From the NCBI GenBank assembly GCA_902779765.1, contig CACZCQ010000010.1:62001-126000 (forward strand): a stretch of 64,000 nt of DNA, given 5' to 3'. The position numbers and the translations under genes are program-made. Of this stretch, positions 52,200-63,672 are shown piece after piece. Below the pieces are notes generated by a model that did not search any database, was not told where the DNA came from, and saw only the letters and a list, made by a program, of their open reading frames with translations. Numbering within the stretch: position 1 is the first letter of the stretch; the number at the start of each line of letters is the position of its first letter. Origin of the DNA: an uncultured Bacteroidia bacterium (GTDB taxonomy: Bacteria; Bacteroidota; Bacteroidia; Bacteroidales; UBA932).

Positions 52200-53032
52200 T
52201 CGACGACGCAGGACATCTGGTGCCTCAGGCCGGTGTAACTGTTCAGGCGGCCACGGACCTGACCTATCTTGAGGGGGGCGATGAAGAATACCGGAATCTT
52301 GTTTTCATCGTCCGAAAACCAGGCGTAAAGGGAGCTGTCCCCTTCGAAAGACTCGCCCTTGGGAACCTCGAAGCCGAACTTCAGGCACCTCATGGTCTTC
52401 CCGGAAATCTTCCGGTTCTCCTTGCCTAGATAAACGAAATGGATGTTGTGGACATGATGGTCGCAGGCATAGGACATGGGATAACGTCCGCCTTCCTTGA
52501 GCTTGGACACATCCATGTTGCGGATCATGAAGAACAGCATAGCCACATCGTACGTACAGGCGTCCTTGGGAAGGGTGACATTGAATTCACCTCTCTTGGA
52601 ACTGTTGATCTGCGCATCGATATGGTCAGACTTGTATGCGTACAGGTTCTTACACCAATAGTTTCCCTCGACGCAGTCGCGGGTGAACTTCAAGGGCTTG
52701 AAATCTCCGGTCGTGAACCAGCAGTCGAAGTCCTCCTTGAGCTTGAATACCTTTTCGTATGTCTTCTGGATGTTGCCTCTCAGGGAGCCGTGATAACAAC
52801 TCCTGCCATTCAGGACAGTGGAATCCAACTTGAGGGTAGCCTGGGCGACATCAGCATTGATCAGGCCCCATTTGTAATGGACCGTATATACCAGTTTTTC
52901 CCCACCCTTGAAAGCGATCTTGTCCTTGCTCAGGTCCAGTGGCAGGCATTTGCTGCCGTCACCGGCCATAAGCGACAGACTGGCTGCCAGGAACATCGCA
53001 GCGACAGTAAGGCAAAGTCTTGTAGGTTTCAT
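52196..53032 (-). CDS. Periplasmic DUF3108 protein
   Basis: A signal peptide (LCLTVAAMFLAASLSLMAG) is followed by a 250-residue beta-rich domain beginning FKGGEKLVYTVHYKWGLINA, with GRLNSYTGLRHQM at the end. This matches the DUF3108 family, which is common in Bacteroidota and has no known activity. Start and dnaB stop share one base (TGATG), so they are probably coupled. No function can be given. Confidence 0.82.
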   Translation of the reverse strand: MKPTRLCLTVAAMFLAASLSLMAGDGSKCLPLDLSKDKIAFKGGEKLVYTVHYKWGLINADVAQATLKLDSTVLNGRSCYHGSLRGNIQKTYEKVFKLKEDFDCWFTTGDFKPLKFTRDCVEGNYWCKNLYAYKSDHIDAQINSSKRGEFNVTLPKDACTYDVAMLFFMIRNMDVSKLKEGGRYPMSYACDHHVHNIHFVYLGKENRKISGKTMRCLKFGFEVPKGESFEGDSSLYAWFSDDENKIPVFFIAPLKIGQVRGRLNSYTGLRHQMSCVVD

Positions 53033-54504
53033 CAGAAATCAGGATTATTGTCAAACTCACTGTTCATTGCAGATTCCGTGCCCATCGATTCCGCCCTGGC
53101 GGCGAGGGAGTCCCCCGGCTCGACGAATTTGACCTGCTCCGCCTTGAACAGCATGTCAAGATCCCTGACTTCGCCGTTACGATGCTTGGCGATGATGATC
53201 TGTGTCGTTTCCTTCCCATCCGGGGACTCACCCAGTCCAAGATAGTCCGGACGATGGATGAATATGACCATGTCGGCATCCTGCTCGATCGCACCGGATT
53301 CACGCAGGTCGGAAAGCTGGGGCTTGCCCGTTCCACCGGTCCTCTGGACGGCGTTCCTGGACAACTGGGAAAGGGCTATGATCGGAATGTTCAACTCCTT
53401 TGCCGTAGCCTTGAGGGTCCTGGAGATCGCCGCCACCTCCTGCTCACGCAGGCCACGCAGTTCGACAGGTCCCTGCATAAGCTGCAGATAGTCAACTATC
53501 ACCAGCCTGACTCCCTTGGTATTGACGAGTCTCTTGACCTTGGTACGGAACTCCATGAGCGGGATACTCGGAGTATCATCGATATACAGAGGAGCCTTGG
53601 AAAGCGCTGCCAGCCTGGTCTCCAACTGCTGCCAGTCCCACGGGTCGAGTTTGGCACCACCCTTGAGCTTGTCAGCGGAAAGGCCGGACTCCGTGGTCAT
53701 GAGCCTCATGACAAGCTGGAGCGCAGACATCTCGAGTGAGAATACGGCCACGGGCATATGAGAGTCCACGGCGGCATTCCTTGCAAGGTTGAGTGCGAAG
53801 GCGGTCTTTCCGACAGACGGCCGTGCGGCAAGGATGATAAGGTCCGAATTCTGCCAGCCCCTGGTAACCCTGTCCAGTGAAGGGAATCCGGACGGAACCC
53901 CGCTGAAACCACCTTTTTCCTGGTTCCTCTCAACCGCCTTCATGGCTTCGTTGATGATGGAACTGATCTCCTGGACATCCTTCTTCAGATTGTCCTGGAT
54001 GGCATTGTAGAGTTTGGACTGTGCCTCGTCGATCAGCTTGTCGACATTGATCGAGTCATCGTATGAATCCTTGAGGATCTCATAGGAAGCCTTGATCAGA
54101 TCCCTCTGGATGCTTTTCTGCTTCAGTATCTTGACATAGTATTCAAGATGGGCGGCGGCGCCGACCTTCTCCGACAGTCCGACGATTGCGACCGGGCCAC
54201 CGACAGCCTCAAGGTTCCCCTGCTCCCTGAGCTTGGTGCTGACCGTCACGATATCCACGGAAGTATGTTCGGTGACCAGGGAGGACATGGCCTCGTAGAT
54301 CATCCTGTGGCGGGGATCGTAGAAACAAGACGGGGACAACTCCTCAATCGCCGTGTCGACGGATGAGGGTTCTATGAGCATGGCACCGAGGACAGCCTCT
54401 TCGACATCAAGAGCTTGAGGCGGTTTGTTTCCCATCTCAAGCCCGAGTGTGTCCAGATTGACTGCCTGGGCCCTTTTCCTTGTGGATTTAGGGTTATCAG
54501 GCAT
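53032..54504 (-). CDS. dnaB: Replicative DNA helicase DnaB
   Basis: This hexameric helicase acts at the replication fork. The N-terminal DnaB domain begins KPPQALDVEEAVLGAML. The RecA-like C-terminal domain has the Walker A ARPSVGKTAFAL, Walker B RLVIVDYLQLMQG, and the late motifs LSQLSRNAVQ and SDLRESGAIEQDAD. 490 residues is normal. I see no intein. It sits within a long minus-strand gene string. Confidence 0.97.
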   Translation of the reverse strand: MPDNPKSTRKRAQAVNLDTLGLEMGNKPPQALDVEEAVLGAMLIEPSSVDTAIEELSPSCFYDPRHRMIYEAMSSLVTEHTSVDIVTVSTKLREQGNLEAVGGPVAIVGLSEKVGAAAHLEYYVKILKQKSIQRDLIKASYEILKDSYDDSINVDKLIDEAQSKLYNAIQDNLKKDVQEISSIINEAMKAVERNQEKGGFSGVPSGFPSLDRVTRGWQNSDLIILAARPSVGKTAFALNLARNAAVDSHMPVAVFSLEMSALQLVMRLMTTESGLSADKLKGGAKLDPWDWQQLETRLAALSKAPLYIDDTPSIPLMEFRTKVKRLVNTKGVRLVIVDYLQLMQGPVELRGLREQEVAAISRTLKATAKELNIPIIALSQLSRNAVQRTGGTGKPQLSDLRESGAIEQDADMVIFIHRPDYLGLGESPDGKETTQIIIAKHRNGEVRDLDMLFKAEQVKFVEPGDSLAARAESMGTESAMNSEFDNNPDF

Positions 54505-54518
54505 ATTGTGGTTGAAGT

Positions 54519-55331
54519 CTATTCGAAATCAGGGTTGACTATGATACGGCCGCAGTGCTCGCAGATAATGAGCTTCTTGTTGGAAGCGATCTCCACAAGG
54601 CGCTGAGGAGTGATGGTGTTGAAGCAACCTCCGCAGGAATCTCCATTGTAAACGGAAACGACTGCAAGGTGGTTGTGGACACTGGCGCGGATGCGCTCGT
54701 ATGCGCTCATTGTCCTGGCGTCGATCTTGGAAGCGCACTCCTCCCTCACTGCCATGAGCCTCTTCTCATCCTTGGCTGTGGACTCGACGATGTTTGCGAG
54801 CTCTTCCTTCTTGGCCTTGAGGTCCTCATTCCTTACGGAGATGTAATCCTTCAGGCTCTCGATATCCTCCTTCTTCTCAGCGATGGCAGTCTTGGTATCG
54901 TTGATGGTTTTCATCGCGATCTGGCGCAGAAGTCCCTGGTTCTCTATCTCCTTGTTGATGGAGTCGAACTCACGGCTGTTGGAAATCTCTTCCAGCTGCT
55001 TCTGGTACTTCTCTATCTGAAGGTCACAGTCTATGATGTTCTGCTTGTTGTCGGCTATGGTCTGGTTATAAGCGTCGATGACCGCGTTGTCCTGGGCCTG
55101 GCGGGCCTTCAGGTCAGCAATCTCGTTCTCAAGGGTCTCGACCTCGGAAGGAAGTTCACCACGGAGCTGGACGATCTTGTCGATAGCTGAATCAGCCTCC
55201 TGGAGGGCGTATAGGGTCTTGAGTTTTTCCTCGACGCTGATCTCGGAGTCTGCAAAATTCTTCTGAAGGGAGACGAAGGTTTCCCTCTGGTCTATCGGGG
55301 TCTCGACTTTCTTGATTTTCTTGGTTGCCAT
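54519..55331 (-). CDS. Coiled-coil zinc-ribbon protein (CT398/CdsZ-like)
   Basis: A long helical coiled coil (about residues 35-190) is followed by a four-cysteine zinc ribbon, CGGC with CEHC 20 residues later, ending GRIIVNP. This is the C4-type zinc-ribbon family related to chlamydial CT398/CdsZ, widespread and poorly understood; suggested roles include nucleic-acid binding or export adaptors. The family is regularly found beside Nif3-like genes in Bacteroidota, as here (19 bp). Confidence 0.85.
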   Translation of the reverse strand: MATKKIKKVETPIDQRETFVSLQKNFADSEISVEEKLKTLYALQEADSAIDKIVQLRGELPSEVETLENEIADLKARQAQDNAVIDAYNQTIADNKQNIIDCDLQIEKYQKQLEEISNSREFDSINKEIENQGLLRQIAMKTINDTKTAIAEKKEDIESLKDYISVRNEDLKAKKEELANIVESTAKDEKRLMAVREECASKIDARTMSAYERIRASVHNHLAVVSVYNGDSCGGCFNTITPQRLVEIASNKKLIICEHCGRIIVNPDFE

Positions 55332-55350
55332 AATAGCTGTTTATGTCTGA

Positions 55351-56130
55351 CTAATAATAAAAAACCGGATTGGCCGAATCCAGCTTCGCGCTGGTACGGA
55401 CTGCAAAGGTAGGAAAATTTTTCCTTAACAGAGTAAATAATACCTGGCAAATTTCCACTTCCCCTTCGAAATGGCCTATATCAATGAGCATAAAGTCCTT
55501 AGGGGTGAAGAAATGATGGTAGGAGATATCCCCGCAGATGTATGCCTGGGCGCCCGATTCCATAGCCTTCCCGATCAGGGAGGACCCGGAACCTCCGCAC
55601 ATCGCGACACGGCTCACAGGGATATCCAGGGGACGGGAACAACGGGCGACGGACAGTCCGAAACAGGATTTGACATAGTCGATGAATTCCCCGCTTGACA
55701 TCGGCCTAGGGAGATTGCCAACCGCACCCAGTCCGATCCCATCTCCTTCCTCGTCGAGAACTTTGATATCCTCAAGGTGAAGGCGTCTTGCCATGGCGCC
55801 GCTCACTCCCGCCAGAACCTTGTCCGCAGTGGTATGTGCAGCATAGACCGCTATCCCAGCCGACACCGCCTTGATGATGGCGAGCCCGGTCGGGGCGTCC
55901 GGAGAGATCCTCTTTACGCCGCCGAATATCAGGGGATGATGCGTCACAACAAGGTCCGCTCCGCAGGAAACCGCCTCATCGATCAGTTCAGGAGTACAAT
56001 CGAAACCAATCAATACTCCGTGGACCTCCTGTTCAGGGGATCCTATCACCAAGCCGCTGTTGTCCCACCCTTCCTGGATGGACAAGGGGGCGAAATCCTC
56101 GATCACCGAGGTGATGTCCCTGACTGTCAT
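55351..56130 (-). CDS. Nif3-like dinuclear metal-centre protein (DUF34)
   Basis: Metal-binding motifs are present: VTHHPLIFGGVKR (two His), AHTTADKVLAGVS and the C-terminal IDIGHFEGEVEIC (His, Glu). At 259 residues this is the short form; many Bacteroidota members carry a middle insertion and reach about 360. The family is annotated as GTP cyclohydrolase I type 2-like, but its true activity is unresolved. Its ATG overlaps the merR stop by 4 bases. Confidence 0.88.
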   Translation of the reverse strand: MTVRDITSVIEDFAPLSIQEGWDNSGLVIGSPEQEVHGVLIGFDCTPELIDEAVSCGADLVVTHHPLIFGGVKRISPDAPTGLAIIKAVSAGIAVYAAHTTADKVLAGVSGAMARRLHLEDIKVLDEEGDGIGLGAVGNLPRPMSSGEFIDYVKSCFGLSVARCSRPLDIPVSRVAMCGGSGSSLIGKAMESGAQAYICGDISYHHFFTPKDFMLIDIGHFEGEVEICQVLFTLLRKNFPTFAVRTSAKLDSANPVFYY

Positions 56131-56444
56131 AGCGACTTCCTGACCTCCACCAGCTGACTGCGGATCTCCTTGAGGCTGTCAAGTGCCTTTACCCTTCCGT
56201 CGACCTTCTTTCTCTCAGCCGCGAGTTTCTTGGAGGCACCCTCCAGGGTCAGGCCCTGCTCCTTGACGAGCAGATGGATCTGCTTGAGGCAGTCCATGTC
56301 TTCCTGGGTAAAAAGACGGTTGCCTTTGGCATTCCTCTTCGGCTTGATGTACTTGGGGAACGAATTCGACCAGAATCTCACGAGGGATGTGCTTTCCCCG
56401 AGGATTTCGGCGGCTTCTCCGATGGTATAGTATAATTTGTCCAT
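56127..56444 (-). CDS. MerR-family transcriptional regulator
   Basis: This 105-residue protein starts with a winged helix-turn-helix (YYTIGEAAEILGESTSLVRF, then KGNRLFTQEDMDCLKQI) and ends in a coiled-coil dimer helix. No effector domain or metal-binding cysteines are present, so it is not a metal sensor of the classic type. It lies between the M23 peptidase and Nif3 genes, an order that is conserved in Bacteroidales. The regulated genes are unknown. Confidence 0.88.
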   Translation of the reverse strand: MDKLYYTIGEAAEILGESTSLVRFWSNSFPKYIKPKRNAKGNRLFTQEDMDCLKQIHLLVKEQGLTLEGASKKLAAERKKVDGRVKALDSLKEIRSQLVEVRKSL

Positions 56445-56458
56445 TTGAATATGTGGTA

Positions 56459-57403
56459 TTAATCCATTGACTGGCCTGTGTTGAATGACATGAAGAGCAT
56501 CGCCATGTATTCCTCCGGACTCACTGAAGCGAACATGAAGTTGAGCGGGTCCAGCCTGGTGGTGTCCTTCATGACTTCATAGTGGAGATGGGGTGCGAAT
56601 GAATTGCCGGACATACCGACCTGACCTATCTGCTTCCCCTTGGTCACCTTCTGTCCACGGCTCACACGGGTATTCTCGAGATGGGCATATCTCGTAAGAT
56701 AACCGTTGCCGTGGTCGATGGTCACCACGTTGCCCAGCCCCTTGGATGAATGGTCGACATCCTTGACGGTTCCGTTCGCTACGGCATATACGGGCTCACC
56801 TTGCTGCGAAATCAGGTCAAGCCCGCCGTGAGGGACAGCCACCTTGTAGAAAGGATTTATCTTCTCGCCGGTGGAAGCTCCTGTCCTGGCGTATGAGAAA
56901 TCATTGAGAGGAGTTGTCATGGGAGGCAGCTGCCGTCCGCTCTCCATAACTTCCATGACATGCCGGAAATTGTCCTCAACCTTGCCGGAAGCATCCTCAA
57001 GCAGGTCCAGCTTCTTTCCGACATATTCCAGGATATCGTTGTCGTCCACGGAATCTATCATCGACAGGAAACCTTCCGGATACATTATTCCCAGATCGGG
57101 AGCATCCGAATTGAACAACTGGCGGAATATCCTGTCGTCCTTGACCTTCAGACCCTCGATGACCTCCCCGACAAGTTCCTCCTTCCTGGAGAGCTCATCG
57201 AACATCCTGGCATACATCTGGTTTTCCCTCTTGAGGACACGCTCGGAATCGGTATTCACCAACAGGGCGAATATCAGATAATAGACGACTGCAAGGGATG
57301 CAGTGATCAGGAAATAATTCAAGCCCTTTCCGAGAATGTTCCACACCGTACGGGTGGTCTTCCGGAATACCATCTTGTTCTTGTCGTACTCGTACCTGTC
57401 CAT
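56459..57403 (-). CDS. M23-family peptidoglycan endopeptidase, membrane-anchored
   Basis: A cytoplasmic start of about 25 residues, one membrane helix (LNYFLITASLAVVYYLIFAL) and a periplasmic coiled-coil part precede the C-terminal LytM/M23 domain. Zinc ligands and active-site residues are visible in HGGLDL, RYAHLENT and APHLHYEVM. I start at 57403 (MDRYEYDK), because an upstream ATG at 57424 would overlap the previous gene. It is a paralog of the neighbour at 57408-58412 and probably trims peptidoglycan during growth or division. Confidence 0.88.
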   Translation of the reverse strand: MDRYEYDKNKMVFRKTTRTVWNILGKGLNYFLITASLAVVYYLIFALLVNTDSERVLKRENQMYARMFDELSRKEELVGEVIEGLKVKDDRIFRQLFNSDAPDLGIMYPEGFLSMIDSVDDNDILEYVGKKLDLLEDASGKVEDNFRHVMEVMESGRQLPPMTTPLNDFSYARTGASTGEKINPFYKVAVPHGGLDLISQQGEPVYAVANGTVKDVDHSSKGLGNVVTIDHGNGYLTRYAHLENTRVSRGQKVTKGKQIGQVGMSGNSFAPHLHYEVMKDTTRLDPLNFMFASVSPEEYMAMLFMSFNTGQSMD

Positions 57404-57407
57404 CCCG

Positions 57408-58412
57408 CTATCTTCTTGTGACACTGAAGGGACGCCTGGTCAGGACGGCTTCGGATTCATTCTGGCGTTTTTCCACCATGGCCTGGTATTCCTGCTTGGA
57501 CATCGAGAGGTCGAAATAATTGGCAGGATTCACCCTCTCACCCTTGTATATCACTTCGTAATGGAGGTGGGGTCCGCTTGCCCTTCCGGACTGGCCGACA
57601 TCACCTATCCGGTCTCCCCTCTTTACTTTCATTCCCTCGATCACGCTGACCGAATTGAGATGGGCGTAACGTGTCTTGTAACCGAAACCATGGTCCAGGA
57701 GGACCGAATTGCCGTATCCGAAGAAATCGAATTCGATTGTCTCAACCACCGCATCGCCGGTCGCATACACCGGATTGCCGACTTTCATCGCTAGGTCTAC
57801 TCCGGTATGCATCTTTGCATCCGTCGTAAACGGATCCGACCTGTACCCGAAGGGACTCGACAGGGTATACTTCGAAGGATCCGGCACGATCGGGGGTATT
57901 GCAGGGATGCAGGAAGCCATGTCTCCGGCCGTCTTGGATATCGAGGCCACCTCATCGAACGACTTGCTCTGTACATAGGCCCTCCTGGTCAGGCGGTCTA
58001 TCCGGATCGCCGTATTCTTCAAGGCATTGTCCGGCTCGAGGCCGTCCAGATATGCATACTTGTCGACACCGCCGATTCCGGCCGCCCTGACCGCCGCAGG
58101 GATTTCGTTCATTCCGAATATGGACCTGTATATGTCGTCATCCCTGATCTGCAGGGCTTCTAGGTTGCTCTCGTATCTGTCCAGGCGGGTGTTGAGGACG
58201 TCTAGCTTGGCATCCCAGCGGGCCTTCTCGGCCTTCAGGAACGCCGTCTTCGGGAGGTCCAGTCCGAGTACGGAGGTAAAGAACCACAGGTAAAGGACCG
58301 CCAGCGCGATGCTGCCGACCAACAACATAAGACCCTTGAAGAGTTTGGATTTCAAGGAAGCGTCCTTGATCTCGTACATCAGGGTCTCAGGATTGAGAAT
58401 ATACTTTCTCAT
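57408..58412 (-). CDS. M23-family peptidoglycan endopeptidase, membrane-anchored (paralog)
   Basis: It has the same design as the next gene: a short cytoplasmic start, a membrane helix near residues 25-48 (GLMLLVGSIALAVLYLWFF), a coiled coil, then an M23 domain with MHTGVDLAMK, TRYAHLNSV and GPHLHYEV. All zinc ligands are present, so an active enzyme is expected. I start at 58412 (MRKYILNPETLMYE), the pattern seen in Bacteroidota homologs; an ATG three codons earlier is possible. Two tandem copies suggest a duplication. Confidence 0.88.
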   Translation of the reverse strand: MRKYILNPETLMYEIKDASLKSKLFKGLMLLVGSIALAVLYLWFFTSVLGLDLPKTAFLKAEKARWDAKLDVLNTRLDRYESNLEALQIRDDDIYRSIFGMNEIPAAVRAAGIGGVDKYAYLDGLEPDNALKNTAIRIDRLTRRAYVQSKSFDEVASISKTAGDMASCIPAIPPIVPDPSKYTLSSPFGYRSDPFTTDAKMHTGVDLAMKVGNPVYATGDAVVETIEFDFFGYGNSVLLDHGFGYKTRYAHLNSVSVIEGMKVKRGDRIGDVGQSGRASGPHLHYEVIYKGERVNPANYFDLSMSKQEYQAMVEKRQNESEAVLTRRPFSVTRR

Positions 58413-58418
58413 AGCTCG

Positions 58419-58426
58419 CAAATATA
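58419..58426 (-). promoter_or_regulatory. Candidate -7 element of the M23 gene string
   Basis: On the minus strand this reads TATATTTG, only 6 bases before the chosen ATG. If used, the mRNA would be leaderless or nearly so. It may be a chance match. Confidence 0.3.
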
Positions 58427-58432
58427 CCCTTT

Positions 58433-58466
58433 TTTGCTATAAATCGCTAAATTTGTTATAATTTTG
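58433..58466 (+). promoter_or_regulatory. Probable promoter of alaS
   Basis: TTTG (58433-58436), a 22-base gap, then TAATTTTG (58459-58466). The gap is slightly longer than the usual 19-21. The alaS ATG is 28 bases downstream. A second TAnnTTTG (58448-58455) has no partner box. Confidence 0.5.
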
Positions 58467-58494
58467 CCATTTCCGTGCCATTTTATAAAATGAT

Positions 58495-61113
<2,619 letters not shown>

Positions 61114-61128
61114 TACAATCCCCCGGGG

Positions 61129-63672
61129 ATGAAGAAACTCGACAGATTCATATTGACTTCGTTCGTAGGACCATTCGTACTGATCCTGCTTGTCGTGATC
61201 TTCATCCTCGTGATGCAGACCCTCTGGGTCTATATCGACGAGCTGGTCGGCAAGGGACTGGACTTCCGGATCATCGCCGAGTTCCTGTTCTGGGGAAGCT
61301 GCATGGTGCTGCCGCTTGCATTACCCCTGGCCACCCTGCTGGCATCCATGATGACCATCGGAAGCATGGGAGAGAACAACGAGCTGATTGCACTGAAGGC
61401 TGCCGGAGTATCGGTATTCCGGGTGATGGCTCCGGTCATGATAGCATCCCTGATCATTTCCGTCGGAACATATTTCGTCATCAACAAACTCGTTCCCGTT
61501 GCATACAACGAGATGTTCACCCTGAGGGATGACATCAAGAATACCAAGAACGAGATCAAGATTCCCGACGGGGTCTTCTATGACGGAGTGGACGGGTATG
61601 TGCTCAGGGTGGAATCCACCTCTCCCGAAGGCATGATGAACGGAGTCATGCTCTATGACCATCACGGAAATGGCAATACCAGGCTCACCCTCGCCGATTC
61701 CGCACAGATAAAGATGTCCAAGGACAAGTCGTACCTGACCATCCATATGTACCAGGGCACCAATTACCAGGAGACCAACAAGATGGCTTACAGGGATACT
61801 TCCCTGCAACTGCAGAAGATCGACTTCTCCAGGCAGGAGATGGTGGTCGCCCTCGAGAATTATGCCTTCCAGAAATCCGACAGCGTGAGGTTCGGAGACC
61901 AGGCCAAGACAATGCCACTGAGGAAACTGCGTGAAGTCAAGGACACCCTGAGGGCAGAAAGGGACAGCACCAAGTCGTCACAGCTGATGTCCACTGCAGC
62001 TTCCTACCTGTTCTCGCTCAACAAGCAGCTGGATACGATTCCCTCCGGGATCTACAGTAATTTCGAGGACCCTGACTTCCTGAATTTCGCCGACGAGAGT
62101 GCCACCGCTTCCGCGATGTCCAGGGCTGCAACGGTCGCCGCACAGATGCAGTCCAATCTCCAGACATATGAATTCGGGGCATTCGATTATACCGTAAGGC
62201 TCCGATGGACCATGGTCGAGTTCCTGAGACGGTATTCCCAGGCGCTCGCCTGTTTCATAATGTTCTTCATCGGTGCGCCGCTGGGAGCCCTCATCCGCAA
62301 AGGCGGGCTGGGTGTTTCAGCCATCGTGGCCATCCTGTTCTTCGTCCTGTACTGGATCGTCGACATAACCTCCGTCAAACTCTCGAGGGATGGCAGCGTA
62401 AGCCCCTGGGTCGGAGCCTTCGCTTCAGCCGCCGTGATGCTGGTGATCGGCGTCTACCTGACATTCAGGGCCATACACGACACCGACCTGTCCAATACTG
62501 ATTCCGTCAAGAATCAATGGAAGAAACTCAAGAGCAAGGTCATCGGGTTCTTCCGCAAGACGAGGATTGTGTTCATGGGTACTCCCGAATTTGCGGTTGC
62601 CTCACTCAAGGCCCTGCTCGACAACAACTACAATGTCGTAGGTGTCGTGACAGTTGCAGACAAACCAAGCGGACGCGGTCAGAAAGTCAACGAAAGCGCA
62701 GTCAAGCAGTTCGCTGCCGAGCGCGGCATCCCTGTCCTGCAGCCGGTCAAGCTCAAGGATCCCGTATTCCTTGAACAACTCGCCGCCTTGAAGGCCGACC
62801 TGTTCGTGGTGGTAGCGTTCAGGATGCTGCCTGAAGATGTATGGATGATGCCCAAGCTGGGTACATTCAACCTCCACGCCGCCCTTCTGCCGCAATATCG
62901 CGGTGCGGCCCCTATCAACTGGGCGGTGATAAACGGTGAGACGAGGACGGGAGCGACGACCTTCATGATCGACAAGAATATCGATACCGGAGGAATAATC
63001 CTGCGCCAGGACATCAACATATCCGAGACTGACACCGCCGGCGATGTCCATGACAAACTCATGGAAATCGGAGCCGAAATGGTGGTACAAACCACTCAGG
63101 GTCTTATCGAGAGAACGGTGGAGACCAGGATCCAGAGGAGTTTCATCCAAGGTTCCGAGGTCCTCAAGCCGGCTCCCAAGCTGACCAGGGAACTCTGCCA
63201 TATCGACTGGAACGATAACACCGTCCAGGTCTATAACCTTATCCGGGGTCTGAGTCCCTACCCTGCCGCCTTCACCGAACTGGTCAAGGAAGGCTCATCC
63301 CCTCTCCAGCTCAAGGTCTACTCCGCCGAGAAGGTTGATCCTCGGTTCGAAGGGAACGGCAGTTCGGACGCCTCGCTCCGCTCGGCCCCACCGCTCGCTT
63401 CACTTCGTTCCGCTCCGGTTCCCCCTCTAGTGCCGAGGGTGGCATTGTCCTCACCTGCCGTTCCCTCCGAACCTGGAAGAATCATCTCCGACGGGAAGAC
63501 GTATCTGTGGATAACGACTGCGGACGGAGCCATTTCACTTAAGGAGGTACAGCTTGCCGGCAAGAAGCGGATGGGCATCGAAGCATTCCTCCTCGGCTTC
63601 CGCGACCCTGAATCATACTCCACAACGACCGGCACCTCCAAGGCCGAGATAGCCAAGACCAGACAGGCGTGA
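61129..63672 (+). CDS. Fusion of an LptF/LptG-family permease with methionyl-tRNA formyltransferase
   Basis: One uninterrupted frame of 847 residues encodes two unrelated proteins. Residues 1 to about 475 are a YjgP/YjgQ (LptF/G) permease: three N-terminal helices, a periplasmic beta-jellyroll part and three C-terminal helices (about 370-450). From residue about 479 (RIVFMGTPEFAV) it is Fmt, which formylates initiator Met-tRNA. The Fmt catalytic triad is present (Asn581, His583 in FNLHAALLPQYRGAAP; Asp619 in IDTGG). The C-terminal domain is complete but carries a 44-residue insert (739-782) made by the repeat at 63344-63473. There is no stop between the parts; internal GTG 62569 or ATG 62575 could start a free Fmt. 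The C-terminus of LptF/G faces the cytoplasm, so the fusion is topologically possible. Confidence 0.85.
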   Translation: MKKLDRFILTSFVGPFVLILLVVIFILVMQTLWVYIDELVGKGLDFRIIAEFLFWGSCMVLPLALPLATLLASMMTIGSMGENNELIALKAAGVSVFRVMAPVMIASLIISVGTYFVINKLVPVAYNEMFTLRDDIKNTKNEIKIPDGVFYDGVDGYVLRVESTSPEGMMNGVMLYDHHGNGNTRLTLADSAQIKMSKDKSYLTIHMYQGTNYQETNKMAYRDTSLQLQKIDFSRQEMVVALENYAFQKSDSVRFGDQAKTMPLRKLREVKDTLRAERDSTKSSQLMSTAASYLFSLNKQLDTIPSGIYSNFEDPDFLNFADESATASAMSRAATVAAQMQSNLQTYEFGAFDYTVRLRWTMVEFLRRYSQALACFIMFFIGAPLGALIRKGGLGVSAIVAILFFVLYWIVDITSVKLSRDGSVSPWVGAFASAAVMLVIGVYLTFRAIHDTDLSNTDSVKNQWKKLKSKVIGFFRKTRIVFMGTPEFAVASLKALLDNNYNVVGVVTVADKPSGRGQKVNESAVKQFAAERGIPVLQPVKLKDPVFLEQLAALKADLFVVVAFRMLPEDVWMMPKLGTFNLHAALLPQYRGAAPINWAVINGETRTGATTFMIDKNIDTGGIILRQDINISETDTAGDVHDKLMEIGAEMVVQTTQGLIERTVETRIQRSFIQGSEVLKPAPKLTRELCHIDWNDNTVQVYNLIRGLSPYPAAFTELVKEGSSPLQLKVYSAEKVDPRFEGNGSSDASLRSAPPLASLRSAPVPPLVPRVALSSPAVPSEPGRIISDGKTYLWITTADGAISLKEVQLAGKKRMGIEAFLLGFRDPESYSTTTGTSKAEIAKTRQA
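63344..63473. repeat. Dispersed in-frame element, copy 2, in the fmt part
   Basis: Inverted arms at 63344-63362 (ggttcgaagggaacggcag) and 63455-63473 match at 18 of 19 positions; a further ggac/gtcc pair lies just inside, with a one-base bulge. They flank a 77-base core (63370-63446) shared with copy 1. The host gene is on the plus strand, so it reads the core antisense to copy 1, as LRSAPPLASLRSAPVPP, again without a stop. Confidence 0.85.
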
